Source: Verrucomicrobiia bacterium (GTDB lineage: Bacteria > Verrucomicrobiota > Verrucomicrobiia > Limisphaerales > JADLHS01). Taken from it: a stretch of 64,000 nucleotides of DNA. The stretch is from the NCBI GenBank assembly GCA_023953615.1, contig JAMLJH010000002.1, positions 332,592-396,591 of the forward strand, read 5' to 3'. Made by a program: the position numbers and the translations under genes. Shown in pieces: positions 9,589 through 19,207 of this stretch; the stretch's first letter is position 1, and each line of letters begins with the position of its first letter. The notes under the pieces were generated by a model. That model was given only the letters and a program-made list of their open reading frames with translations. It did not search any database and was not told where the DNA came from.

Positions 9589-11430
9589 CTACTCGACAAA
9601 TTCCAGCACGCCGAATTTTTCCGGTTTGTGAAAGGTGCTGCTCAGCGTCGGACTGAACGCCAGGCCCGCGCGGTTGGCGATATCGCCCCGATACAGTCCG
9701 ATGCGCCATTGGGTGCCGGCCTTGGGTTGGGTCGGGGCGAGAGAGCTGAGCGGGATGCGCATTTTGCAGGTCCAAACCTTGGCTTTGCGATCCACTCGCA
9801 CCGCCGTCTGAAAACCACTGCTCCAGGCAAAGTCGCGTTGGCCGTGGTTCAGCGTCAAATCGAGTTTCTCGTTGGTCGGTGCCACCTGAAGTTCCACATA
9901 GCGGTGCAGGTCGTTCGGATCTCCGGCAATAAACGCCTCCACTACATCGCGATCCCAGAGGCTCACGCCCGGCTCGTTCATATTGTGGCGTTCGCGGTCA
10001 AATTGGACCGGTTCAAATTGTGTGAGCTTCGTGTACGGACATTCATAGCGCAAATAAAGCGCCTTGGCTGACCACAACGCGCGAACGGTTGTGGCGAGTT
10101 CCGGTCGCGCCGCATAATCCTTGGCCTGATATTCCAGCGTCACGGGTGAGGTGGTTTGCCAGAGCGTTTCGTCGGTTTGTTGCGCGGGATCAAAATCCTG
10201 ACTGATGCGGCGCGCTTGAAGGTGCGGCAACGGCATCGAGCGACCGAGTAACTGGCGCGCGTTATCAAAATAGATTTTACGCAGAACGCTCGCTGGCAGT
10301 CCGATGGAGCTGATGGTCCAATCGCCCTGGATGGGCGTCATGTGCGGCCAATTTTTATCGCGCGTTTCCAACCAACGCCATTCCTTGAGGAAGAACGTTT
10401 CGGCGTCCGCCTCGGAGGGGGGCGGTTCGGAGCCGCTCGAACCCAGAATCATGCGGCTGGACAACGATTGAAAATCCGTGCCGAACAGAATGCGATCCTG
10501 ATACTTCACGAACAGGCGACGGACTCGGTCGGGGTCGTGCCGGCCGATCTCCGGAATCCGCGCTGCCAGGTCCGCGTAAAGGTTTGGATGGCGGGCGAGG
10601 GCAGCGTCCACCCAATCCAGTTCTTCCGCGTTATTGGCGAAATGCACGCAAACGAACTTGGTGTGCGGATGTTTGGCGACGACATTCAGCATCGCCTCCA
10701 GAATTTCGTGAAAGGTGGGAAACTTGTTCGTGTCGCCAAACCACCAGCTCGGATGATCTTTTAATTCCGCCCAGCGTTCGTTCTGTTCGTTGTAAGGTTC
10801 AAAGAACGCCTTGGGATCGCCGACGTGCAAACTGACCGGCAGGTTCAATTCGCCCAGGCGTTCCCACATCGGGTCCAGTTTGGGGTCATCAATCTTGATG
10901 AGCTTTCCCGCGCCATCGCGCAAAAACAGCCCCAGACGTTTCCATTCCTTCAAGCCAGCGGCGCCGAGTTCGTAACCGCGCTCGACCTGTCGCACGGCTT
11001 GTTCGGCGAAGTCAGGTTGATCCCAATTTTTGTAATCCAGATTCATGTATTGAATCCATCGTCCGGGATGCCGCTCCTCCTGTAATTGCCGGTTGCGCTC
11101 GAAGCTGCTCGGGGCGCCGTTCGGACCGGGGGTGACCGTGCCCGGCGTCAAATCCACGCCGATGCCGATACCGGACCAATCCATCACCCGGATGGCTTGA
11201 TCCAGCAGCGCGGGCGTGTATTGCAGATGCTGGTGCATATCAATAATTCGCCGCTCGATCCGCCATTGATCGGCCTGCCGCTGCGCCTCCGTGTCATCGG
11301 ATTTAGCCAGACCGCTCGAAGCGCCGAGGAAACTGATCCACAGCGCGCAAAGCGCGTTGACCCAGCGATGCATGGGTTGGAATTGATGTCGTTTGGTTCG
11401 CATGATCCAGTTCGGAAGCGGGAGCGTCAT
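9589..11430 (-). CDS. Secreted amidohydrolase with a C-terminal CBM9-like domain
   Basis: Up to 613 residues. A signal peptide fits best if translation starts at the internal Met at residue ~20 (hydrophobic core ALCALWISFLGASSGLA); the first ATG at 11430 is kept here because no ribosome site decides. Residues ~55-420 are a metal-dependent amidohydrolase (amidohydrolase_2) domain: DMHQHL gives the metal-binding HxH, HVGDPKAFF and CVHFANN give further His ligands, and LFGTDFQS gives the catalytic Asp. Residues ~435-613 look like a carbohydrate-binding family 9-like fold (YECPY near its start, LWDRDVVEAFI, then YRGDIAN). This pairing suggests a periplasmic hydrolase acting on a plant- or polysaccharide-derived compound. 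The substrate is not shown. Confidence 0.8.
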   Translation of the reverse strand: MTLPLPNWIMRTKRHQFQPMHRWVNALCALWISFLGASSGLAKSDDTEAQRQADQWRIERRIIDMHQHLQYTPALLDQAIRVMDWSGIGIGVDLTPGTVTPGPNGAPSSFERNRQLQEERHPGRWIQYMNLDYKNWDQPDFAEQAVRQVERGYELGAAGLKEWKRLGLFLRDGAGKLIKIDDPKLDPMWERLGELNLPVSLHVGDPKAFFEPYNEQNERWAELKDHPSWWFGDTNKFPTFHEILEAMLNVVAKHPHTKFVCVHFANNAEELDWVDAALARHPNLYADLAARIPEIGRHDPDRVRRLFVKYQDRILFGTDFQSLSSRMILGSSGSEPPPSEADAETFFLKEWRWLETRDKNWPHMTPIQGDWTISSIGLPASVLRKIYFDNARQLLGRSMPLPHLQARRISQDFDPAQQTDETLWQTTSPVTLEYQAKDYAARPELATTVRALWSAKALYLRYECPYTKLTQFEPVQFDRERHNMNEPGVSLWDRDVVEAFIAGDPNDLHRYVELQVAPTNEKLDLTLNHGQRDFAWSSGFQTAVRVDRKAKVWTCKMRIPLSSLAPTQPKAGTQWRIGLYRGDIANRAGLAFSPTLSSTFHKPEKFGVLEFVE

Positions 11431-11564
11431 GCGCGGGAGTTTAAGGATTGGAATCGTTGCGTCCAGATTGGAAATTTGGTTGCCATGTCAAACCAAAGCA
11501 TCCAATCATCAACTCGGGACCAACGAGTGGAATATCGCGTTAACATCGGCAGACAGTGAGAATC

Positions 11565-14500
11565 ATGAACACCATTAAGAAAATGACGACATCAAGTTTT
11601 GGACAGGTTACGAGTTGGGCGGTGGCTTTGAGTCTCCTCAGCAGCGCGGCTCAGGCTGATCCCATTAACAAGGCGGATACGGGTACTGATTTAACCGACG
11701 GCGCGAGCTGGGTGGATGGCAGTGCCCCCGGCGGCGCGGACGTCGCCACTTGGGTTACCGATTCTTTGGGCGGTGCGTTCATCATTGATAGCCCAATAGT
11801 CTGGCTGGGATTGGACGTACAGGCCGCCACGGCCCCGATCAGTTTTAGCGGCGAGGGATTGCTGACGTTGGGTGGATTAGGATTGAACCTCGCGGAAACC
11901 GGGGTGGGTATGACCGCGGATATGGCCTGGGAACTTAGCGAGGCTCAGACGTGGAGCGTCGGGCCGGAACGAAGTCTGATACTGAACGGAACGAACGCGC
12001 TGAATTTGGGTGACCACACGCTGACTCTGGCGAGCGAGGGGTTGATCGGATTGGGCAGCCCGATCATCGGGACGGGCGGTTTGGTGTTGAGCGGGACCAA
12101 TGTGGTCGTACTCGCGGGGGCAACCACTAATTTTGCGGCGGGCGACGTGGTGGTGAACGACGGGTGGTTCGTGGTGGGCGATGAGATCGTGTCGCGCACC
12201 ATTTTCGATCAAACGCAGCCGCGCACGATCACGGTGAACCCCAACGCGGTCTTGTTGTTCAATTATCGCAATGCGCTGGGGGCGGTGGCTGCTGCTCCCT
12301 GGCCGACGACTCAATTGATCGTGGACGGCGGTAAAGTTCAGAGCACCACGGACAACGTTGGGTCCGTGAATGTTTTGGTGAATCCCATTTTACGGAATGG
12401 CGCGGTGCTGGAAGCGACGCGCGACTTGGGGGCCAACTACACCACGTTTGAGTTGCGCGATACGATCCGGGTCGAAGGCACAATCCCTTCCACCATCGTC
12501 TCCGCAGGCGGGCGCATTGCGATTGGTGACCCGGCGTACTATGGTTCTGCCACCGCTATTTTTGATGTGGCCGATGCGAGTGGCGACGCCGCGCCGGACC
12601 TGACGATCAGCGCCGTTATTGCTGACGCGGGCAGCAAAGGCGTGGCGCCGGGATCGCTCACTAAAATCGGCGCCGGCACCCTGCGGTTGACGGCGGCCAA
12701 CACCTATTCCGGTCCAACGGCGATTGACGGAGGCACCTTGATCGTGGACGGCAAATTATCCGGGGTCAACGACGTGTATGTCAATTGGAGTGGAACGCTG
12801 GGAGGCACGGGCGTTATCGGAGCTTCAGTCTATCTGAATGACGGTGGCACCATCGCGCTCGGTCCCGAACTGGGCACGCTGACCGTCAGCAACTACCTGC
12901 AAATTTTGAATGGCGCAACCTATGTGGCCAAGGTGAACGCCGACACTCAAGAATCGGATTTGGTGACCGGATTTTACTCCGGCGCCTATTACGGTCGTCT
13001 CGTGATCAGCAATATCTCGGGCGCTTTCGCCAGCGGCCAGTCCTTTCAGATTCTGGGACCCAATGGTTATGGCGATTGGGAAAGCATCACCCCCGCGCCT
13101 GGGGACGGAATGGCCTGGTCGTTTGACGCCGCGAGCGGAGTGCTTTCCATCGTGACCGAGGGTTCCGTGGTTAAAGCGAACGACGGTACCGAATTGGCCG
13201 ACGCCTACAGTTGGATCGGTTGGGTTTTGCCCGGCAGTGATGACATTGCGAACTGGCTGTCCACCTCGTTGGGAGGTGAATTGACGCTTAATTATGGAGA
13301 CACCAGTTGGCGCGGACTGCATATCCAGGGCGCCACCGAACCGATCAATTTGACGGGTGGGTCCAAACTAAGCCTGGGAGCGGGCGGGTTAACAATTGAT
13401 TCCGCGGGCGTAAATCTGACCAGTTCCATTCCTTTGGAAGTCACGGCCAATCAGACGTGGACGATTGAAGCGGAGCGCGCGTTACAACTGACGGACCAAG
13501 GCTCGTTGGAAATTCCGGATGCCACGGTATTGACCGTGGCCGGCGACGGTACGGTCGAGGTGGACGGTTTGTTGAATGGCGCGGGTGCTTTGCACAAGAC
13601 CGGCGCCGGGCTCCTCAGTCTCAAAAATTATGGCAACAACTTCAGCGGCAACACCGTGATCACGGGAGGCCGATTGCAACAAGACGGTCAGTTGGGTGGC
13701 GACGTGACGATGGGCTCCCAAACGACGCTGGGCGGCAGTGGCGTCAGTGCGGGCAGCCTGACCACTTCGAATCAAGCCACGTTGAATCTGGTCGGGGGGT
13801 TTGACACGACCGGCAGCACCTTTAATGGCGTGGATTTTTACGGGCCAACGTATCTGGACTTCGAGACCATGCCGATGGCGAACACCACTTACGATGTGAT
13901 TACCTACGGCGCGGGCGGCTTGGCAAATTTCGAGAACCTCATTCCGCTGGCGCGAGGTGAGCTTGCCGACGACAGCTTGAACACCAAAGTCACCTTTACC
14001 GCTGCGGCCGGACGGGCGCGGACTTGGAACGTCACCGATGGCGTATGGAACCGGTTTGCGGCTCTGACCAATTGGGTCGAGGAAGACCAGCTTTACTATC
14101 AAGGTGACCTCGTGAGCTTTGGCGATCTGGGCGTGGATGCGGAAGTCACTCTGGAGGGGATGTTATTTCCCGGCGGCTCTGAAGTTAGCGTGGATCCGGG
14201 TGAACATACCTACACCTTCACCGGCACCGGCTCGATTGCGGGCGACGTGGGCTTGACCAAATCGGGCGCCGGCACCCTGATTCTGGTGAACCAGAATGAT
14301 TACACGGGCGCCACCACCATTTCGGCTGGAACGCTGCAAGCGGGCAACGGCGGCACCACTGGAATGTGGGGCAGTGGCGCGCTGGTCAACGATGGCTTTT
14401 TAGTGCTGGATCGAAGTGACGACCTGCTGTTCCCCAACACGATCACTGGGACGGGCACTTTGGTGAAGAATGGAGACAACACCCTGACGCTGTCCGGTGC

Positions 14501-16235
14501 GGCCAATGCTTTTGCCGCGGGCGATCTGGTGATCAATGGCGGTCTCACGCGGGTTGGCGCGGCGGAGAATAATGTCAACCCCTATTTCAGCGCCGACCAG
14601 ACGCGGACGCTGGTTGTGAATACGAACGCCACCTTGCAGTTTGTTTATCGAAACGCTTTTGGCGGAGCGAACGCTCCAATCTCCAGTCGTGTGGTGATTG
14701 ACGGAGGGCGGGTGGAAGGGACCAACGGGACTTCGGGAGCGTTGAACCGCTTGGTGGATCCGACCTTGCGCAACGGCGCAGTGCTGGAAGCGACCAAGGA
14801 CCTCTCGACTTATGTGACGTACGAACTGATCGGGACCGTCTCGGTCGAAGGCACGCTGCCTTCGACAATAACGTCAGGCACGGGACGAGTGGGGATTGGC
14901 AATGCCTCGATGAGCTATCCGGATCAGGACTGGACGACCTTTGCGGTGGACGACGTGTCTGGAGATGAGGCCGAGGATCTGACCATCAGTGCGGTGATTG
15001 CTGACAGTGGTAAAAATGGGATCAACCGGGGAAAACTCGTCAAGACCGGTCCGGGTACGTTGCGCCTGACTGCCTTGCCCACCTATTCAGGCGGGACGGA
15101 GGTGTTGGCGGGGACGTTGCAAGTTAATGTTGCCACGGGACCTAATGACGGTGCGATTCGCGGCGCGCTGTTTGTTGATGCCGCCGGGGTTTTTGAATAC
15201 GAGCAGGGGAATGCCGCCAATGCTTTTGCCGGCAACATTTCGGGTTCTGGCATCATCCGCAAACGGGGCGGCAACTTCGGACTTACCGGCACGAATACTT
15301 TCTCGGGCACCTATTACGTGGAAGCGGGCACCCTCGGGCTTTCCGGTGCCAACGCCGTGCTGGGCCAGCCCAATGTGGTGCTGAACGGTTCGCTCGCGAT
15401 CGGAGCCGGATTTGTGGGCGGTGCGGCAAAGATTGGTAATCTCAGCGGCACGGGTAATATCAGCGGTACGTTCAATCCCGACTCGGGCTTGCGCTCGCTC
15501 GAGGTCAATCAGACGGAGACGGGCGTTTTCTCCGGTAACCTGCGGGACGGCACGAGCGGACGCACCATCGGATTTATCAAAGCTGGCCCGGCGCAATTAA
15601 CTCTCGATCTCGACGGCAAGGATTGGACTTATTCCGGTCCGACGACGGTGCAAGCCGGGACGCTTTACGTGGCCAGTGGCACCAACGTCAACAGTGTCGT
15701 GACCGTGGAGAGCGGCGCGGTCTTTGGCGGAGCCGGCGCGATCGAACAGACGTTGAACCTGGAGGCGGGAGCAACTTTCACCAACCACATCGGGACGCCA
15801 TTCAACGTCGGCACTCTGAATGTAAATGGCGACGTCAATCTGGCCGTCACCACCGACGTCCCGCTTGGTCCGGGGCAATATCCCGTGATCCACTTCACCA
15901 ACCTCGGCGGCGCGGGAGCACTGAGCCATTTGAGCATTGGCGGAGCCGGCCTGATCGCCGATGCGTCAGCAAGCGTTGTGGTGACGGAGGATACCGTGGT
16001 GCTTGAGGTTCTCCTTCCGGATACTCCGGAGCCGATTGATCTGACCTGGACGATCACCGACGATCAGATGGTGCTGGACTGGCCGGCGGAGCAGGGCTGG
16101 TTGTTGGAAGCGCAGACCAATCACCTGGACATCGGCTTGACGGGTGAATGGCAGGTGGTGAGCAATGCCGTGCCGCCTTTTAGCGTTGCCATTGATCCGA
16201 CCAATCCGGCAGTATTTTTCCGGTTGAGGTACTAG
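11565..16235 (+). CDS. Large secreted PATR (autotransporter-associated beta-strand repeat) protein
   Basis: 1556 residues from the ATG at 11565 (an in-frame GTG lies 9 bases upstream). A signal peptide ends near AAQA. The body is a beta-helix-type passenger with at least seven PATR units of the form L.K.G.GTL.L....YSG.T.I..GTL (for example LTKIGAGTLRLTAANTYSG and LVKTGPGTLRLTALPTYSG). Two larger internal duplications are visible: residues ~35-190 resemble ~540-690, and ~195-330 resemble ~985-1110. There is no C-terminal beta-barrel, so it is not a classical autotransporter. The last ~70 residues form a compact module (LDWPAEQGW...FFRLRY) that recurs in other secreted proteins of this lineage and may be an export or anchoring tail. 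Confidence 0.88.
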   Translation: MNTIKKMTTSSFGQVTSWAVALSLLSSAAQADPINKADTGTDLTDGASWVDGSAPGGADVATWVTDSLGGAFIIDSPIVWLGLDVQAATAPISFSGEGLLTLGGLGLNLAETGVGMTADMAWELSEAQTWSVGPERSLILNGTNALNLGDHTLTLASEGLIGLGSPIIGTGGLVLSGTNVVVLAGATTNFAAGDVVVNDGWFVVGDEIVSRTIFDQTQPRTITVNPNAVLLFNYRNALGAVAAAPWPTTQLIVDGGKVQSTTDNVGSVNVLVNPILRNGAVLEATRDLGANYTTFELRDTIRVEGTIPSTIVSAGGRIAIGDPAYYGSATAIFDVADASGDAAPDLTISAVIADAGSKGVAPGSLTKIGAGTLRLTAANTYSGPTAIDGGTLIVDGKLSGVNDVYVNWSGTLGGTGVIGASVYLNDGGTIALGPELGTLTVSNYLQILNGATYVAKVNADTQESDLVTGFYSGAYYGRLVISNISGAFASGQSFQILGPNGYGDWESITPAPGDGMAWSFDAASGVLSIVTEGSVVKANDGTELADAYSWIGWVLPGSDDIANWLSTSLGGELTLNYGDTSWRGLHIQGATEPINLTGGSKLSLGAGGLTIDSAGVNLTSSIPLEVTANQTWTIEAERALQLTDQGSLEIPDATVLTVAGDGTVEVDGLLNGAGALHKTGAGLLSLKNYGNNFSGNTVITGGRLQQDGQLGGDVTMGSQTTLGGSGVSAGSLTTSNQATLNLVGGFDTTGSTFNGVDFYGPTYLDFETMPMANTTYDVITYGAGGLANFENLIPLARGELADDSLNTKVTFTAAAGRARTWNVTDGVWNRFAALTNWVEEDQLYYQGDLVSFGDLGVDAEVTLEGMLFPGGSEVSVDPGEHTYTFTGTGSIAGDVGLTKSGAGTLILVNQNDYTGATTISAGTLQAGNGGTTGMWGSGALVNDGFLVLDRSDDLLFPNTITGTGTLVKNGDNTLTLSGAANAFAAGDLVINGGLTRVGAAENNVNPYFSADQTRTLVVNTNATLQFVYRNAFGGANAPISSRVVIDGGRVEGTNGTSGALNRLVDPTLRNGAVLEATKDLSTYVTYELIGTVSVEGTLPSTITSGTGRVGIGNASMSYPDQDWTTFAVDDVSGDEAEDLTISAVIADSGKNGINRGKLVKTGPGTLRLTALPTYSGGTEVLAGTLQVNVATGPNDGAIRGALFVDAAGVFEYEQGNAANAFAGNISGSGIIRKRGGNFGLTGTNTFSGTYYVEAGTLGLSGANAVLGQPNVVLNGSLAIGAGFVGGAAKIGNLSGTGNISGTFNPDSGLRSLEVNQTETGVFSGNLRDGTSGRTIGFIKAGPAQLTLDLDGKDWTYSGPTTVQAGTLYVASGTNVNSVVTVESGAVFGGAGAIEQTLNLEAGATFTNHIGTPFNVGTLNVNGDVNLAVTTDVPLGPGQYPVIHFTNLGGAGALSHLSIGGAGLIADASASVVVTEDTVVLEVLLPDTPEPIDLTWTITDDQMVLDWPAEQGWLLEAQTNHLDIGLTGEWQVVSNAVPPFSVAIDPTNPAVFFRLRY

Positions 16236-16253
16236 TTGGTTGGTGTGGAGTTC

Positions 16254-16290
16254 GGCGGATGGTAGGGATGCCATCCGCCATTTTTCTTTT
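16254..16290 (+). terminator. Rho-independent terminator of the PATR gene
   Basis: A perfect 9 bp stem (GGCGGATGG at 16254-16262 pairing with CCATCCGCC at 16271-16279) with an 8-base loop, followed by a T-rich run (TTTTTCTTTT). It lies 19 bp after the PATR stop codon. Confidence 0.85.
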
Positions 16291-16396
16291 ACCAACCCAG
16301 CCGGTAATTTCATCACGCCAGCGTCATCGGGCCGCAAACTCGACAGTTGGCGCGTGCGTCGTTATCTTGCCCGCAGTTGCCAATGGCGTATCGCCC

Positions 16397-17241
16397 ATGA
16401 GAGTACCACTTCAATTCAGGTTGCTTGGCCGCCTCGCGCTGATGCTCACCTGCGTTGGCGTGGACTTCAGTTGGGCGGCGGATTCAAGCGACGCGACGCT
16501 CGCGATCACCACCAATCAATCTCTCCTGCCAGCGGCGGTGGATTTGCGTCCCAAGTTTGAAGCCTGGCAATTGTCGCCACGTCGTCAGGGCGCGCGCCCG
16601 ACCTGTTCGGTTTTCACCTATATCGGCGCGCTGGAATTTGCCGCCGCCAGCCAAACGCACCATGGGGAATTGTTCAGTGTGGATTTTCTAAATTGGGCGG
16701 CGAATCAGACGCGTCAGAATCGGCGCGATGGCGGTTTCTTTTCCGATTTCGAACGAGGCTTCGCGCGGTTTGGTGTGTGCCGCGAGGACCTCATGCCTTA
16801 CACCCCGAAATTCGAGCCGGCGCGCAAACCGGAAGCTGTCGCGCAAATGGATGCGCAACAGAAACTGGACCTGGGATTGCGCGTACACTGGATCAAACGC
16901 TGGAATCCCACCACCGGATTGACCGATGCGGAGTTGGTTCGACTTAAAAAACCTTGGCTGCCGGTTGGCCGGTGTGCGGTGGATTCCGCTGGCCGCAACG
17001 GGAACGCTGGCAGGCGGGGGTGTTGCAGATGTGTCCACCCGATCAAGTCTTTGACGGGCACAGCCTCTTACTCGTGGGCTACCGCGATGGCGCCAAGCCG
17101 GATGAAGGCGTATTATTGTTCCGCAACTCGGATGGTCCTTCCCGAGATGGCCAGATGCCTTACGAATACGCCCGCGCTTACATGAATGACGCCTTATGGA
17201 TTCAGCCGGGGCCAGCGTCGAGCAGAGCCGATGCGAAATAG
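16397..17241 (+). pseudogene. Papain-like (C1A family) secreted cysteine peptidase, interrupted by one frameshift
   Basis: Translation from the ATG at 16397 gives a signal peptide (ending near FSWA), then DLRPKFEAW and QGARPTCSVFTYIGALEF. Here Gln and Cys are spaced exactly as papain Gln19/Cys25, although the neighbouring residues differ. The frame breaks at a run of six A at 16946-16951: adding one base there continues into a second frame with the papain features AAGWPVCGGF, DGHSLLLVGYRDG (catalytic His) and LLFRNSDGPSRDG (catalytic Asn), ending at 17241. All three catalytic positions are therefore present, but in two frames. Possible causes are a real one-base loss, a sequencing error in the A run, or frameshifting; the run does not form an ideal in-frame slippery heptamer. 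The gene is isolated. Confidence 0.8.
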
Positions 17242-17450
17242 AACATCTCTTTCGCGATTCAATCAAAGCTGTCGTCCAAGCAGAACGGAATCAGATAACG
17301 CGTCACCCAATGCAGGCTGAACCCGAATGGATGAATGGAATCTATGTCCGCGAGGTCTCCCGCCTCTGCCTCGATGGAGATTTTTTACTCTGGCAAATCG
17401 TTGATCCCCCGACCGAGGGCTGGGAACATTTGGATGAAATGGTTTTGGGG

Positions 17451-18314
17451 TCAGACTGAAGCGGCAGCAATTATTTCAAATTCGGCATGGATCTCCGCGT
17501 GGTTGCCGGTCAGATACCGGACAACCTTGGAATTTTTCAGCAGCGTTTTGATGTAAGTTTGCGCGATTTGCAGGGTGAACATATTTTCCGTGTAATTGTC
17601 CGTGATGGATTTCAGGTCTCGCTCCAATGTCTCCATCTCGTTCTCTAACCGCGCGATTCCCTCTGGCGTCATGCCTTTCTTTTTCTTCGCATCGTGGGGA
17701 TTGACCAGTTGGTTTTGGGGCGTTCCCAATACCAATGCCTCGGCGTAGCCGGTTAAAAAATTATTGGCCGCCACCATCATTTCCGCGATTTCAATCTGCC
17801 GCATCCCGTTGGTTCGCTTCAATAGGCGGATGGCCTGGGGAGCAATATTTTTATCCTTCAACAGTTCCGCCGCCTGTTTATGGATGCCTTTGAGCAGATT
17901 CATGGACGCCAGCACAACATGGATGGGCAGGTTCAGTGCTGCCGCGATCCGCTCTACGCTCACACCTTCTTGCACCGCTTTGACGATCATTTGGTGTTCC
18001 TGAATCGGCGGCAACCGGCTGACCCGCGCGTTGTAGGTGTAACATTCATCGTCGGTCGCGATGATACAGTCGGCGGCCGTTTCGCCCAATTCCCTAAGCG
18101 CCACATATCGCAGATGCCCGTTTTGCAGCAAATACTTTCCCGGGGCGTCTTTTTGAGGATAAACCACGAGCGGTTCAACCAACCCCACCGTCTTGATGGA
18201 GGACAAAATCTTTTGGTAGCGCAGGATACCCTTATGCACATCTTTGATTTGTCGCATCGGTGAAATGGCATCCAGCGTCAGCCGAACTTTCCGTAACTCA
18301 AATCCGATTTTCAT
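17451..18314 (-). CDS. ParB/RepB-like protein, second gene of the pair
   Basis: 287 residues. The N-terminal half is a ParB-type nuclease/CTP-fold domain (ISSIKTVGLVEPLVVYPQ, then LLQNGHLRYVALRELG), followed by a helix-turn-helix segment (VSVERIAAALNLPIHVV). The C-terminal half resembles the plasmid-partition RepB C-terminal region. Its start overlaps the stop of the upstream parB-like gene by one base (TAATG), so the two are translationally coupled. It lacks a ParA partner, which argues against ordinary chromosome segregation. The association with a recombinase suggests a role in target or element binding, which is inference. Confidence 0.8.
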   Translation of the reverse strand: MKIGFELRKVRLTLDAISPMRQIKDVHKGILRYQKILSSIKTVGLVEPLVVYPQKDAPGKYLLQNGHLRYVALRELGETAADCIIATDDECYTYNARVSRLPPIQEHQMIVKAVQEGVSVERIAAALNLPIHVVLASMNLLKGIHKQAAELLKDKNIAPQAIRLLKRTNGMRQIEIAEMMVAANNFLTGYAEALVLGTPQNQLVNPHDAKKKKGMTPEGIARLENEMETLERDLKSITDNYTENMFTLQIAQTYIKTLLKNSKVVRYLTGNHAEIHAEFEIIAAASV

Positions 18315-19207
18315 TATTTTCCTGTTGCCTCCTGATTTCCGAGTGTGAGTTTTGCCGATAAATATTTTGGCACCGTGGCCAGCGACTCCGCCCGCAACAG
18401 GTTAAAAAAATTTTCGTCGGCCAGCAGTTTGTTGAACGCCGTCACGATGAAGGATAATCGGGCTTCGCACACTCGTGCCTTTTTGATCATCAATTTCTGA
18501 CGTTGGCTCTCTCTCCGGTACGCGCTCACCATGGTCTCGACGCTGGTTTTAGGTTTTGCCGGTTGGACTTTGCCAGCGCGTTGCTTGCCGATCAGCCGCC
18601 GCTGCACAATTAGTCCCTTGACGTATTTCAGTGACAAATAATCCAGTTGCTTGTTTTCGTATGCCTTGAGCAGTTCACGTTGCGTTTCGAGCGTATCGGT
18701 CCTGGCAATATCCACTGCGACCCAGATCGGGATTTTGCCCGTGATGGCCGCTTCAAGCAGCCGCCCTTCACCCGCCTTTTTGAGACTCATCAGTCCGCGC
18801 ACCAGATGGTCGCTGACATCCAATTTCTTGCTGATTTCTCCAAGGTTGTAACCGAGCGCCTTCAGCCGTTCGATTTCATTGATCAAATCCATGGGCTGCG
18901 GATAACGCCGGGCGATGTTTTCAACCAGACCGCGAATCAGCCGCTCTTCCTTGGGGATGTCTGCTACGATGGCTGGGATTTCCTTGTGACCGAGCGCCTT
19001 GAACGCTTCGAGGCGACCCTGGCCGCAAATCAAATCATATTCCGGACCAGCCGCCTCGCGCTCGGATCGGATGCTGACTTGAATCGGCATTTTCAGCCCA
19101 ACGTTCTTAATGCTTTGGACTATCTGTGCGAATTTCTTCTGGTCGCGGTGGCGTGGATTCAAAATGTGGATCCGCTCGATGGGTATCATCTTGATTTCAT
19201 CATTCAT
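18314..19207 (-). CDS. ParB/RepB/Spo0J-like DNA-binding protein, first gene of the pair
   Basis: 297 residues. It carries the ParB N-terminal motifs (I.NPRHRDQKKF, IKNVGLKMPIQV, LICGQGRLEAFKALG) and the box ENIARR, then a helix-turn-helix (YNLGEISKKLDVSDHLVRGLMSL), and a basic C-terminal part with a predicted helix. It overlaps the recombinase stop by four bases (ATGA) and the next parB-like gene by one base, so three genes form one tight operon. Two different ParB-like proteins and no ParA is a consistent layout of this cassette type. Confidence 0.83.
   Translation of the reverse strand: MNDEIKMIPIERIHILNPRHRDQKKFAQIVQSIKNVGLKMPIQVSIRSEREAAGPEYDLICGQGRLEAFKALGHKEIPAIVADIPKEERLIRGLVENIARRYPQPMDLINEIERLKALGYNLGEISKKLDVSDHLVRGLMSLKKAGEGRLLEAAITGKIPIWVAVDIARTDTLETQRELLKAYENKQLDYLSLKYVKGLIVQRRLIGKQRAGKVQPAKPKTSVETMVSAYRRESQRQKLMIKKARVCEARLSFIVTAFNKLLADENFFNLLRAESLATVPKYLSAKLTLGNQEATGK

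Noticed and set aside
16946..16951. Programmed -1 frameshift at the A run in the peptidase gene
   Set aside because: The 0-frame codons at this site do not form a classic slippery heptamer (the preceding base is T), and no downstream stem is evident; a sequence error or mutation is simpler.
17196..17459. Open frame of 87 codons between the peptidase and the ParB-like genes
   Set aside because: No recognised motif and overlap with the peptidase's end; it could be a remnant at the cassette's left edge, but I cannot support it as a gene.
17451..19207. Chromosome partition locus (parABS)
   Set aside because: No parA gene and no recognisable parS sites; both ParB-like proteins are linked to a recombinase.
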